In this document: one piece after another, positions 26,923 through 35,614 of the stretch
Position numbering within the stretch: position 1 is the stretch's first letter
Layout of the letters: every line of letters begins with the position of its first letter
Source: Maribacter_C sp047345145
GTDB taxonomy: Bacteria; Bacteroidota; Bacteroidia; Flavobacteriales; Flavobacteriaceae
Length of the DNA: 64,000 nt
Direction: 5' to 3'
Assembly: GCF_047345145.1 (NCBI RefSeq)
Contig: NZ_JBLFER010000001.1
Location: 1,178,001 to 1,242,000, forward strand
Made by a program: the position numbers and the translations under genes
The notes under the pieces: model-generated
Seen by the model: only the letters and a program-made list of their open reading frames with translations
The model's database searches: none
What the model was told of the DNA's origin: nothing

Positions 26923-27094
26923 AAGGAAATGGCTCTTTTTTTGATAAAACTCCAACGTTATAGCAAGTGCTTTTTTAGCCAAAAAGCAACAATTTAACCT
27001 TTAATTGTTATCGAGCACATTTTTTATTAAAATCATAAAAAACACATCTAAATCACTCAAAACAATTGATATACAGTGCCTTACAAGATATTTA

Positions 27095-27132
27095 GTGGTT
27101 TTTTTTGAAATTCTACTAGTAAGAAAAACCAC
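27095..27132. repeat. Inverted repeat in the susC leader/upstream region
   Basis: GTGGTTTTT (27095-27103) pairs perfectly with AAAAACCAC (27124-27132) across a 20-base loop. It could be an operator, a weak terminator for transcription entering from upstream, or a structure in a long leader. Its role is not determined. Confidence 0.45.
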
Positions 27133-27211
27133 AAAATCTAAATCAATACTTGTTCAATTACAGAGAATTTTGGTATTATTACAACTTCTTTGATGTTTTT
27201 TTAACATTTAA

Positions 27212-27225
27212 CTCAAACGTTTGAG
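27212..27225. promoter_or_regulatory. Candidate LacI-family operator upstream of susC
   Basis: CTCAAACGTTTGAG is a perfect 14-base palindrome with the central CG step and AAACGTTT core characteristic of LacI/GalR-family operators. It lies 49 bases before the susC ATG. No LacI-family gene is in the window, so the regulator would be encoded elsewhere. Confidence 0.5.
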
Positions 27226-27274
27226 AGACTAGAAGAAACTTAAACTTATTTTAAACTAACAAACAACAAGAATT

Positions 27275-30200
27275 ATGGATCAAAATCATGATTACAATTC
27301 GCTAAAGCCCAAAAGAAAGATTTCTTCTTTTGGAATCGGGCTTCTATCGATGATGATTTGTCTGGGTGCACAACTAGCCATGGCAAATCCCGAGGCAAAT
27401 TCAACAGAAGTTGAATTTGAAAGTGTTCAATCAACCATTACTGGTACGGTAACGGACGCCGATGGCTCTCCATTGCCAGGTGCAAACGTTCTGGTAAAAG
27501 GTACTACTAATGGTACGCAAACCGACTTTGATGGTAATTTTACCATTAACGCCGACAGCGATGCTACTTTGGTATTCAGCTATATTGGCTTCGCTTCTCA
27601 AGAGGTTGCAGTTGGTGGACAATCAACTATCAATGTTAGTCTGGCTGAAGATGCTAGTCAACTAGAAGAGGTGGTCGTTCTAGGTTATGCAACTCAAACA
27701 AGAGGCGATGTAACTGGTTCAGTATCATCTGTTGATATTTCAGAGGCTGTAAAAGCACCTATCGTTAATGCTGCGGAAGCATTACAAGGTAGAGTCACTG
27801 GTGTAACTGTTATCAATAACGGTAACCCCGGTGCAGCACCTAAAATCAATATTCGTGGTTTCGGTACAGCAAATAATACGAATCCACTTTTTATTATTGA
27901 CGGAGTACAAACGGATAATGCCTCAGTTCTAAACAGTATCAACCCCAATGACATCGATCAAATGAATGTTCTTAAGGATGGTGCTGCTGCCATTTACGGT
28001 GCAAGAGCTGCAAATGGTGTTGTAATTATCACTACCAAAGGTGGTGGATATAATATGAACGAAGCTGAGATCTCAGTAGATGTTTATTCTGGTTTTTCTC
28101 AAGCAGCAAACCTACCAGGACTCCTGAATGCACAGCAACATGGTGATATGCTGTTTCAAAGTGCAGCTAACGATGGGGTAACAGACTACAGTCACCCTCA
28201 GTATGGTAGTGGTGCTAGCGCTGTAGTACCTAGTGTCTTAAACGGTTCTACTTATGTAACTTCTTATGATCCGGAACTTGTTTCTAGTCCTATAGTAGTG
28301 CCAGTTACTCCAGGTGGAACAGATTGGCTTGATGCTATTTTTAGAACGGCGCCTACTCAAAACGCTTCTGTTTCAGTTTCAAATGGTAACGAATCTGGTA
28401 AATACTTTTTCTCAGCGAATTACCTAAATCGAGATGGTATTCAACTAGAAACAGGCTTCAAACAGGCTGTTGTTAGAGCGAATACTGAATTCAAGATTGG
28501 AAAGCATGTAACCATTGGAGAACATATGAGTGCTTCATTCTCAGATACCAGAAACGGTAATTTCGTTGAAGACGCACTAAGAATGAGTCCTTTAGTTCCT
28601 GTGCGTGATGCTGAGGGTCGTTTCGCCGGTTCTTTCAACACTTTGGGTACTGCCAATACGAGAAACCCAGTAGCTCAGTTAGTAAGGGGTAAAGATAATT
28701 TCAATAAATTATTTAGAGTATTTGGTGACGTTTATTTATCTGCAAAATTATTTGATGGTTTTACGGTTAAAACAACACTGGCTGGTAATATAGAAGCATA
28801 TAACGGGCGTGTTTTCAACGCGTTAGATCCTGAACACGGTGAACCGTTGACAACCAATACCTTGACAGAAAGAAACAATAATGGTTTTAACTGGACTTGG
28901 ACAAATACCATGAACTATGCGAAGCAATTTGGAGATCATTCTATAAACGCTATAGCAGGTGTAGAATCTCTAAGTGAAAGAAACAAAGGCCTTTCTATTA
29001 GTAGAACAGGGTATCGTTTTGAAACACCTGATTTTTACTTGCTAGACAATGGTTCAGGAACACCTCTTGTTAACCGTGGCAATACTTATGACGGAGCGAA
29101 TTCCCTTTATTCTATTTTTGGAACCGTAAGTTATAATTACCAGGGTAAATATTTTGTAACTGGTACCTTAAGAAATGATACTTCATCTCGCTTTAGTGGA
29201 GATAATAAAAGCCAAACTTTTCCAGCTATTAGTGCGGGTTGGTTAGTAAGTAAGGAAAATTTCTTTCCTGAAGACGGTATAGTTAATAGACTTAAGCTTA
29301 AAGGATCATGGGGACAATTAGGAAATCAAACCTTACCTGTTTCGAACCCTGATTTAAATATCTCGGAAAGTGATGAAAACTTAACAAACTATCCTATTAA
29401 TGGAACAGAAGTTGCTGAAGGTGCATTTTTATTGGCTTTTGGTAATCCCGATCTTAGATGGGAAACAAGTGAATCTACCAACGTTGGTGTTGAACTTGGG
29501 TTACTGGACAGTAAATTAACGCTCGAGGTTGAATACTTCAATATTAAAACAATTGATTTAATTACCCAAAATACTGGTGGCGTTACCACAACAGCTATTG
29601 ATGCCAATCCTGACTACGTAAACCAAGGTGATATTGTGAATAGAGGTTTTGATATTGCTGTAGGTTACGCAGACGAAACAGCCTCAGGATTCTCTTATGG
29701 TATTTCTGCTAACCTGTCGAGATACAAAAATGAAGTTCTTTCTCTGTCTGGACAACTTTCTTCAAGCCCAGGTTTACGAAACAATGATATTGTTACACGA
29801 ACTGATGTAGGAAGGCCAATTTCTTCATTCTACGGACTCGAGGTGGTTGGTTTTGATGAGAATGGTAGATTTGCTTATGCAGATGCAGATGGTGATGGTA
29901 CGGTTGATTTTGAAGCAGATCGTGATTATATCGGGTCGCCTCATCCTGACTTCACTTACGGTATCAACTTAAATTTTGGTTATAAAGGGTTTGATCTTTC
30001 TGCTTTCTTTAATGGAAGTCAAGGAAATGAAATTTACAATTATAACAAAATATATACCGACTTTCCTACCTTTGTTAACTCTAACCGAAGTACTAGAGTG
30101 CTAGATTCTTGGACACCTACAAACACTGATGCAACATTACCAGCATTAAGCCTTGGCGGAACTGGTGAAACTAGACCAAGCACATATTTCGTTGAAGATG

Positions 30201-30445
30201 GTTCATTCTTAAGGTTGAAAAACCTTCAATTAGGCTATTCATTACCAAGTAAAATAACCGAGAAGATTGGTGCTAATTCGGTACGTGTATACCTTCAAGG
30301 TACGAACTTGTTAACATTTACAGAGTATACAGGATTTGACCCTGAGATAAACGCTAGAGGGAATGATCAAATCAACTTAGGGATTGATTCTAATGTATAC
30401 CCACAAGCAAAAATACTTACTTTCGGAATTAATTTAAAATTGTAA
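27275..30445 (+). CDS. SusC/RagA-type TonB-dependent outer-membrane receptor
   Basis: A 1056-residue outer-membrane importer of the SusC family. After a signal sequence ending near AMANPEA comes a carboxypeptidase-regulatory-like domain (about 53-130: TGTVTDADGSPLPGANVLVKGT), a TonB-box-like segment (EEVVVLGYATQ), the plug (about 140-255, with NIRGFGTANNTNPLFIIDGVQ and AANGVVIITTKG) and the beta-barrel ending in an aromatic-alternating strand (KILTFGINLKL). It pairs with the SusD-type lipoprotein encoded four bases downstream to import an oligomer across the outer membrane by TonB energy. No glycosidase is linked, so the substrate is unknown and could be a sugar, peptide or other oligomer. 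Confidence 0.95.
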   Translation: MDQNHDYNSLKPKRKISSFGIGLLSMMICLGAQLAMANPEANSTEVEFESVQSTITGTVTDADGSPLPGANVLVKGTTNGTQTDFDGNFTINADSDATLVFSYIGFASQEVAVGGQSTINVSLAEDASQLEEVVVLGYATQTRGDVTGSVSSVDISEAVKAPIVNAAEALQGRVTGVTVINNGNPGAAPKINIRGFGTANNTNPLFIIDGVQTDNASVLNSINPNDIDQMNVLKDGAAAIYGARAANGVVIITTKGGGYNMNEAEISVDVYSGFSQAANLPGLLNAQQHGDMLFQSAANDGVTDYSHPQYGSGASAVVPSVLNGSTYVTSYDPELVSSPIVVPVTPGGTDWLDAIFRTAPTQNASVSVSNGNESGKYFFSANYLNRDGIQLETGFKQAVVRANTEFKIGKHVTIGEHMSASFSDTRNGNFVEDALRMSPLVPVRDAEGRFAGSFNTLGTANTRNPVAQLVRGKDNFNKLFRVFGDVYLSAKLFDGFTVKTTLAGNIEAYNGRVFNALDPEHGEPLTTNTLTERNNNGFNWTWTNTMNYAKQFGDHSINAIAGVESLSERNKGLSISRTGYRFETPDFYLLDNGSGTPLVNRGNTYDGANSLYSIFGTVSYNYQGKYFVTGTLRNDTSSRFSGDNKSQTFPAISAGWLVSKENFFPEDGIVNRLKLKGSWGQLGNQTLPVSNPDLNISESDENLTNYPINGTEVAEGAFLLAFGNPDLRWETSESTNVGVELGLLDSKLTLEVEYFNIKTIDLITQNTGGVTTTAIDANPDYVNQGDIVNRGFDIAVGYADETASGFSYGISANLSRYKNEVLSLSGQLSSSPGLRNNDIVTRTDVGRPISSFYGLEVVGFDENGRFAYADADGDGTVDFEADRDYIGSPHPDFTYGINLNFGYKGFDLSAFFNGSQGNEIYNYNKIYTDFPTFVNSNRSTRVLDSWTPTNTDATLPALSLGGTGETRPSTYFVEDGSFLRLKNLQLGYSLPSKITEKIGANSVRVYLQGTNLLTFTEYTGFDPEINARGNDQINLGIDSNVYPQAKILTFGINLKL

Positions 30446-30449
30446 ACAA

Positions 30450-32159
30450 ATGAAAAAGAGATTTATTTATTATTTCACACTATTTGCTTCTATTCTAGCT
30501 TGTAGTGATGATTTTACGGAAATTGAGCCCATAGGGGCTTTAAGTGAAGAGGTTCTCGCAAGTGAAGGTGGTGTTGAATTGTTATTAATAGCAACGTATT
30601 CTGCCCTAGATGGTAGAAGAAATAACGCTGCTGGTAATGGTTTTGCTCAAACTGGTGACAACTGGTGGCTTGATGCTTTATCTGATGACGCCCACAAAGG
30701 TAGTACTGATGATGATCAAGACCCCCTATATCAAATGGAAATTCACAATGGTGATGCTGCTAACGGATACCCGTTGGGCCAATGGTCATCACTTTTTGCA
30801 GGTGTAAATCGTGCGAATGCAGCAATAAGTGCTGGAGTTGCTGCTCAGGAAGCAGGTTCAGATATCTCAGCAAAGTTGGGAGAAGCGCGTTTTCTTAGAG
30901 GGCATTTTAATTTTCAGTTGCAACGGATGTTTGGCAATGTCCCTTATATATCTGAAGAGAATACGGCTAATCAGGAGTTCAATATTGCAAATTCTGGTCC
31001 GATATGGAGTCAAATAGAGGCAGATTTTCAATATGCTGTGGATAACTTACCAGATGCCAGAGTACAAGCAGGGCGACCAGAATCATGGACTGCTAAGGCG
31101 TATTTAGGTAAAGTTCTTTTGCAACAGAACAAATGGGCGCCGGCACTGACGCTTCTGAAGGATGTAATAGAAAATGGTCCATTTAGTTTGAATGCAGAAT
31201 TTTTGGACAATTTCAATGCTGCTGGTGAAAATAGTGCAGAGTCTTTGTTTGCAATTCAATTCTTAGCCGACAAAGCGCAATCTCCTAATGGTAATATTGG
31301 TGGTGTATTGAACTTTCCAAACCCAGGTCCATTTGGTTCTTGTTGTGGATTCTATCAACCAAGTCAAGATTTAGTAAATGCCTTCAGAACAGATGCTAAT
31401 GGTTTGCCTTTGTTAGACGATTTTAATGCACCTGGCAACGATGTTGCTAATGACTTTGGCATGCCTGATGACGATCCATTTACGCCAGAGGCAGGTACTC
31501 TAGATCCAAGACTAGATTATACCGTTGGTAGACGTGGAATAGACTATAATGGATATGGTCCAATGCCGGGTCAATCATGGATACGCGCACAGGCTGTGCA
31601 TATTTCAGGTCCTTATCTACCTGCAAAAAATGTGTACCAAGCTAGTGAACAAGGTATTCAACAAGGTACTGGTGGCTGGGGACAGCAGCATTCAGGCATC
31701 AACTACAATGTAATGCGTTTTGCTGATGTCTTGTTAATGGGCGCTGAAGCAGCAGCAGAAGTAGGTGGTGCTGAACTCGCAAATGCACTTACTTGGGTAA
31801 ATATGGTTCGTAATAGAGCGAAGAATACTACCTATGTTATGAATGAAGCCGGTGATGCTCCTGCAGCAAACTATTTAATAGAACCTTATGATGATTTCGC
31901 TGATCAAGCAACAGCTATCAAAGCTGTTCGTCATGAAAGACGTTTAGAGTTAGGTATGGAAGGTCATCGATTGTTCGACCTTAGAAGATGGGGTAACGCT
32001 GAAGAAATCATGAATGCATACATTCAAAATGAAGGTAGAACTATACCAGGTGTATCCGCTCGTTTTTTACCTTACACATCGAAACATGATTTGTTACCTA
32101 TTCCTATTTCGGCAATAGATGTTAGTGCTGGTGCTTTAACACAAAACCCAGGCTGGTAA
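30450..32159 (+). CDS. SusD/RagB-type surface lipoprotein
   Basis: A 569-residue lipoprotein forming the lid of the neighbouring SusC channel. The signal peptide ends in a lipobox with Cys at residue 18, and the next residues are S-D-D-F-T-E. This matches the lipoprotein export signal described for F. johnsoniae (SDDFE), so surface exposure is predicted. The helical SusD fold is supported by LGEARFLRGHFNFQLQRMFGNVPY, ESWTAKAYLGKVLLQQ and the C-terminal VRHERRLELGMEGHRLFDLRRWG signature. It starts four bases after susC and is followed by a strong terminator. Ligand unknown. Confidence 0.95.
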   Translation: MKKRFIYYFTLFASILACSDDFTEIEPIGALSEEVLASEGGVELLLIATYSALDGRRNNAAGNGFAQTGDNWWLDALSDDAHKGSTDDDQDPLYQMEIHNGDAANGYPLGQWSSLFAGVNRANAAISAGVAAQEAGSDISAKLGEARFLRGHFNFQLQRMFGNVPYISEENTANQEFNIANSGPIWSQIEADFQYAVDNLPDARVQAGRPESWTAKAYLGKVLLQQNKWAPALTLLKDVIENGPFSLNAEFLDNFNAAGENSAESLFAIQFLADKAQSPNGNIGGVLNFPNPGPFGSCCGFYQPSQDLVNAFRTDANGLPLLDDFNAPGNDVANDFGMPDDDPFTPEAGTLDPRLDYTVGRRGIDYNGYGPMPGQSWIRAQAVHISGPYLPAKNVYQASEQGIQQGTGGWGQQHSGINYNVMRFADVLLMGAEAAAEVGGAELANALTWVNMVRNRAKNTTYVMNEAGDAPAANYLIEPYDDFADQATAIKAVRHERRLELGMEGHRLFDLRRWGNAEEIMNAYIQNEGRTIPGVSARFLPYTSKHDLLPIPISAIDVSAGALTQNPGW

Positions 32160-32188
32160 GCAAACTCAATTTAGTATTTATATTAGTT

Positions 32189-32218
32189 AAAACGGAGCAT
32201 TATATGCTCCGTTTTTTT
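32189..32218 (+). terminator. Rho-independent terminator after susD
   Basis: A perfect 12-base stem, AAAACGGAGCAT (32189-32200) with ATGCTCCGTTTT (32204-32215), closes a three-base loop and runs into further T residues. It ends the susCD transcript, so the next gene probably has its own promoter or is reached only by read-through. Confidence 0.85.
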
Positions 32219-32268
32219 ATTTATAAAGTTGTGAATCTTTATCTTTATCGTGCTTAAAAAATGACTTA

Positions 32269-35200
32269 ATGAAGTACCTAATTACAATTATCATTTCTTC
32301 TTTTCTTATAATTTCTTGCTCAAAAAAAGACGTTAAAAACCTTTCTGTCTTTAACAATATACCAAGTAAATCATCTTCTATAGATTTCTCAAATACTTTA
32401 ACAGAAAACGATTCTCTAAATTATCTTACCTATGGCTATATGTATATGGGTGGAGGTGTTTCTGCAGGTGACATAAACAATGATGGACTTATTGATTTAT
32501 ATTTTACTGGGAATATGGTACCCAATAAATTGTATCTGAATAAAGGAAACTTAAAATTTGAAGATGTATCTGAAGTAGCAGGTGTTGCAGGTGATAAACG
32601 TTGGTATACTGGTGTCACCATGATTGACATCAATAATGATGGCTTCTTAGATATCTATTGTGCGGTAAGTGGAAAGTTTGGTCCTAGAGAAAATCAACTC
32701 TTCGTAAATAACCAAGATGGTACTTTCAGTGAAAAAGCAAAAGAATATGGAATTGCTGAAGCTGGTAATAGCGTGCAATCTGTATTTTTTGATTATGATT
32801 TAGATGGTGATCTAGACTTATATGTTGCCAACTACCCTCCTACGCCTTTTAATGCTCCTAATAGTTTTTACTTCTTAAAAAAACGTAGTGTAAAAGATTC
32901 CGAAGCTGATAAATTATATAGAAATGATGGAGAAATTTTTACCGATGTAACAGAAGAGAGTGGATTAAAGTCTTTCGGACTTTCGCTAAGTGCCACAGTT
33001 GGCGATGTGAATCAAGATGGATGGCCTGACCTTTATGTCTCTAATGATTTTAGCACTCCAGATCTCTTTTACATTAACAACAAAAATGGAACTTTCACTG
33101 AACACGTAAAAGAATTAACCAAAAACACTTCTTTCTATGGAATGGGTGTTGACATTGCGGATATCAATAACGATATGCTTTTAGATATCTTTCAAGTTGA
33201 TATGACGGCGCAAGATAATAGGAGAGCGAAAGCCAATATGGCTAGTATGGATCCTGGGCTGTTTTGGAGTACAGTAAACTCTGGTTTTCATTATCAGTAT
33301 ATGCAAAATAGTTTACAAGTCAACAACGGAAATTTGATTAATGATTCTTTGCCTGATTTTAGCAACCTATCAAGATTCGCAGGAATATCATCAACAGACT
33401 GGAGTTGGGGTCCTCTGATTGCAGATTTAGATAATGATGGATTAAAAGATATTTTTATAGCAAATGGTACGAGAAGAGAGATAAACAATAAAGATTACTT
33501 CGGTAAACTTGGGGAATCAAGAAACAAAAAAGATAGTTTATTAGAAAAGAGCTTAGCCATACCCTCTGAACGAATAGACAATTTTGTTTATCAAAATAGG
33601 GGTGACTTGAACTTTGAAAAAGCGAATGAGAAATGGGGAATCAGTTTTAAAGGTTTTTCTAATGGAAGTGTCTATGCAGATCTTGATAATGACGGTGATC
33701 TAGAAATCGTAACAAATAACATTGATGATACCGCTAGTGTTTTTGAAAATACTAGCTCAAAAAAGAATAATCATATTAGTCTACAATTTAAGGGAACAGA
33801 TAAAAATCTAAATGGTATTGGTGTAAAAGCCTATGTCAAGACTAAAGAATCTTCTCAGTTCCAAGAAATGACATTGTCCAGAGGGTTTCAATCCTCGGTT
33901 GCCCCTAGACTTCATTTTGGTCTTGGCATGGCTACCGTAATTGATACCATTAAAATACAATGGCCTGACGGAAAAAGTGAAATTCTTACAACTTTAGAAC
34001 CCAACAAGATGATTACTATAGACCATTTCAATGCTGGTATGAATCAGGAGATGGCAACCAACAGTGGTTCAAAACTTTTTACAACTGAAAAAGATTCAAC
34101 GATTTTAGTCAAGCATTTTCATCAAGAAAATCGATATGATGATTTCGAAAAAGAGATTTTACTCCCGCATCAAACATCAATGTTTGGCCCTAGTTTGGGT
34201 ATTGGAGATTTAAATGGAGATAATCTAGATGATTTTATTGTAGGTGGTTCATCTCAAAACAAGACAGGTATATACTTTCAAACAGATAATGGTTTTACAG
34301 CACAAGATATAGAGGTATTCACCAAAGATAGCGTTCATGAAGATCTTGGTATCCTTATTTTCGATGCTGACCAAGACGGTGATAACGATGTTTATTTAGT
34401 GAGTGGGGGAAATGAATTTGAGCCCAATTCAGAAGAACTTCAAGACCGTTTATATGTAAATGATGGCTCAGGAGCTTTTAAGAAAGCTGAAGGTGCTTTA
34501 CCTGTGATGCGAACTAGTGGCTCTCGTGTACACAGCTATGATTATGACAAAGACGGGGATTTAGACCTATTTGTTGGAGGTCGATTGATTCCTGGGAATT
34601 ATCCACTACCAGCAAATAGTTATATTTTAGAAAATGTAAGTACCAAAGGAGTTCCAAAGTTTGTGGACGTAACCAAAAAAATCGCTCCAGATTTAGAGAA
34701 TTTAGGTATGGTTACTGATGCAAAATGGACAGATTACGATAATGATGGTTGGATTGACCTCATAGTAGTTGGGGAATGGATGCCTATTACAATTTTCAAA
34801 AACAACAAAGGGACCTTTGAAAATATAACAGAAAATTTAAACCTAAACAACAGCACCGGATGGTGGTTCAGTATTAACCAAGGTGACTTTGACAATGATG
34901 GTGATATTGATTATGTGGTTGGAAACTTAGGTCAAAACTACAAGTACAAAGCCACTGAAGATGAAACTTTTGATATTTACTTCAATGATTTCGACAACAA
35001 TAAAACCAACGACATTGTCTTGAGCTACTTTAATGGTGGTAAAAAGTACCCACTAAGAGGCCGTGAATGCTCATCACAGCAGATGCCAGGAATAAAAAAG
35101 AAGTTCGAAAATTATGCTTCTTTTTCCACAGCTACTCTTGAAGATGTTTATACCGAAGAATATCTAGATAACTCTTTACACTACCAAGTGAAATCCTTTG

Positions 35201-35592
35201 CAAGTGTATATTTAGAAAATAACAATGGGGAATTTATCTTACACCCACTTCCAAGTGCAGCCCAGGTTTCAAGTATAAATCAAATATTGGTCGATGATTT
35301 TGATAATGATACAAATTTAGACGTAGTAATTGCTGGAAATTTATATGCTTCAGAAGTAGAAACACCAAGAAATGATGCCAGCAACGGATTATTCTTAAGT
35401 GGAGATGGAGAAGGTAACTTTGAGCCAATTGAAGGAAAAAATAGCGGTCTTTATACTCCAGGAGATGTAAAAGATATGTCCCGAATCAAAATCAAAGGGG
35501 AAGAATATATCTTAGTGGTTAAAAATAGTGACTTCGTTCAATTCGTCAAACTCCAACCTAGAGAGTCATTAAAGAAACTTGCTTTAAACTAA
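32269..35592 (+). CDS. Large FG-GAP/VCBS lipoprotein with ASPIC/UnbV domain (CRTAC1 family)
   Basis: An 1107-residue lipoprotein (lipobox IISC, Cys about 17, followed by SKKD). It contains at least 14 DxDxDG-type calcium loops of FG-GAP/VCBS repeats, for example DINNDGLID, DYDLDGDLD, DLDNDGDLE, DYDKDGDLD and DFDNDGDID, arranged in two blocks that would form beta-propellers. Between them, at about 510-585, lies an ASPIC/UnbV domain (GIGVKAYVKT to IKIQWPDGKSE). Genes of this family commonly sit next to SusC/SusD pairs in Bacteroidota, but their function is not established; binding of ligand at the cell surface is an inference. It follows the susD terminator by about 50 bases and converges on the haem-c protein gene. 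Confidence 0.88.
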   Translation: MKYLITIIISSFLIISCSKKDVKNLSVFNNIPSKSSSIDFSNTLTENDSLNYLTYGYMYMGGGVSAGDINNDGLIDLYFTGNMVPNKLYLNKGNLKFEDVSEVAGVAGDKRWYTGVTMIDINNDGFLDIYCAVSGKFGPRENQLFVNNQDGTFSEKAKEYGIAEAGNSVQSVFFDYDLDGDLDLYVANYPPTPFNAPNSFYFLKKRSVKDSEADKLYRNDGEIFTDVTEESGLKSFGLSLSATVGDVNQDGWPDLYVSNDFSTPDLFYINNKNGTFTEHVKELTKNTSFYGMGVDIADINNDMLLDIFQVDMTAQDNRRAKANMASMDPGLFWSTVNSGFHYQYMQNSLQVNNGNLINDSLPDFSNLSRFAGISSTDWSWGPLIADLDNDGLKDIFIANGTRREINNKDYFGKLGESRNKKDSLLEKSLAIPSERIDNFVYQNRGDLNFEKANEKWGISFKGFSNGSVYADLDNDGDLEIVTNNIDDTASVFENTSSKKNNHISLQFKGTDKNLNGIGVKAYVKTKESSQFQEMTLSRGFQSSVAPRLHFGLGMATVIDTIKIQWPDGKSEILTTLEPNKMITIDHFNAGMNQEMATNSGSKLFTTEKDSTILVKHFHQENRYDDFEKEILLPHQTSMFGPSLGIGDLNGDNLDDFIVGGSSQNKTGIYFQTDNGFTAQDIEVFTKDSVHEDLGILIFDADQDGDNDVYLVSGGNEFEPNSEELQDRLYVNDGSGAFKKAEGALPVMRTSGSRVHSYDYDKDGDLDLFVGGRLIPGNYPLPANSYILENVSTKGVPKFVDVTKKIAPDLENLGMVTDAKWTDYDNDGWIDLIVVGEWMPITIFKNNKGTFENITENLNLNNSTGWWFSINQGDFDNDGDIDYVVGNLGQNYKYKATEDETFDIYFNDFDNNKTNDIVLSYFNGGKKYPLRGRECSSQQMPGIKKKFENYASFSTATLEDVYTEEYLDNSLHYQVKSFASVYLENNNGEFILHPLPSAAQVSSINQILVDDFDNDTNLDVVIAGNLYASEVETPRNDASNGLFLSGDGEGNFEPIEGKNSGLYTPGDVKDMSRIKIKGEEYILVVKNSDFVQFVKLQPRESLKKLALN

Positions 35593-35614
35593 GGTTCATT
35601 CTCAACATCAAACA

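Larger units (their letters stand above)
26923..27274. other. 352-base intergenic region upstream of susC
   Basis: The longest gene-free stretch of the window, very AT-rich. It contains a weak AT hairpin just after the methyltransferase gene (GCTTTTT 26969-26975 with AAAAAGC 26981-26987), a longer inverted repeat at 27095-27132 and a perfect palindrome at 27212-27225. No clear TAnnTTTG element was found for susC. A 62-codon frame at 27005-27193 has no recognisable content and is not called. Confidence 0.7.

Noticed and set aside
27005..27193. 62-codon frame in the gap before susC
   Set aside because: No recognisable content, no promoter or ribosome site, and it spans the inverted repeat; most likely chance.
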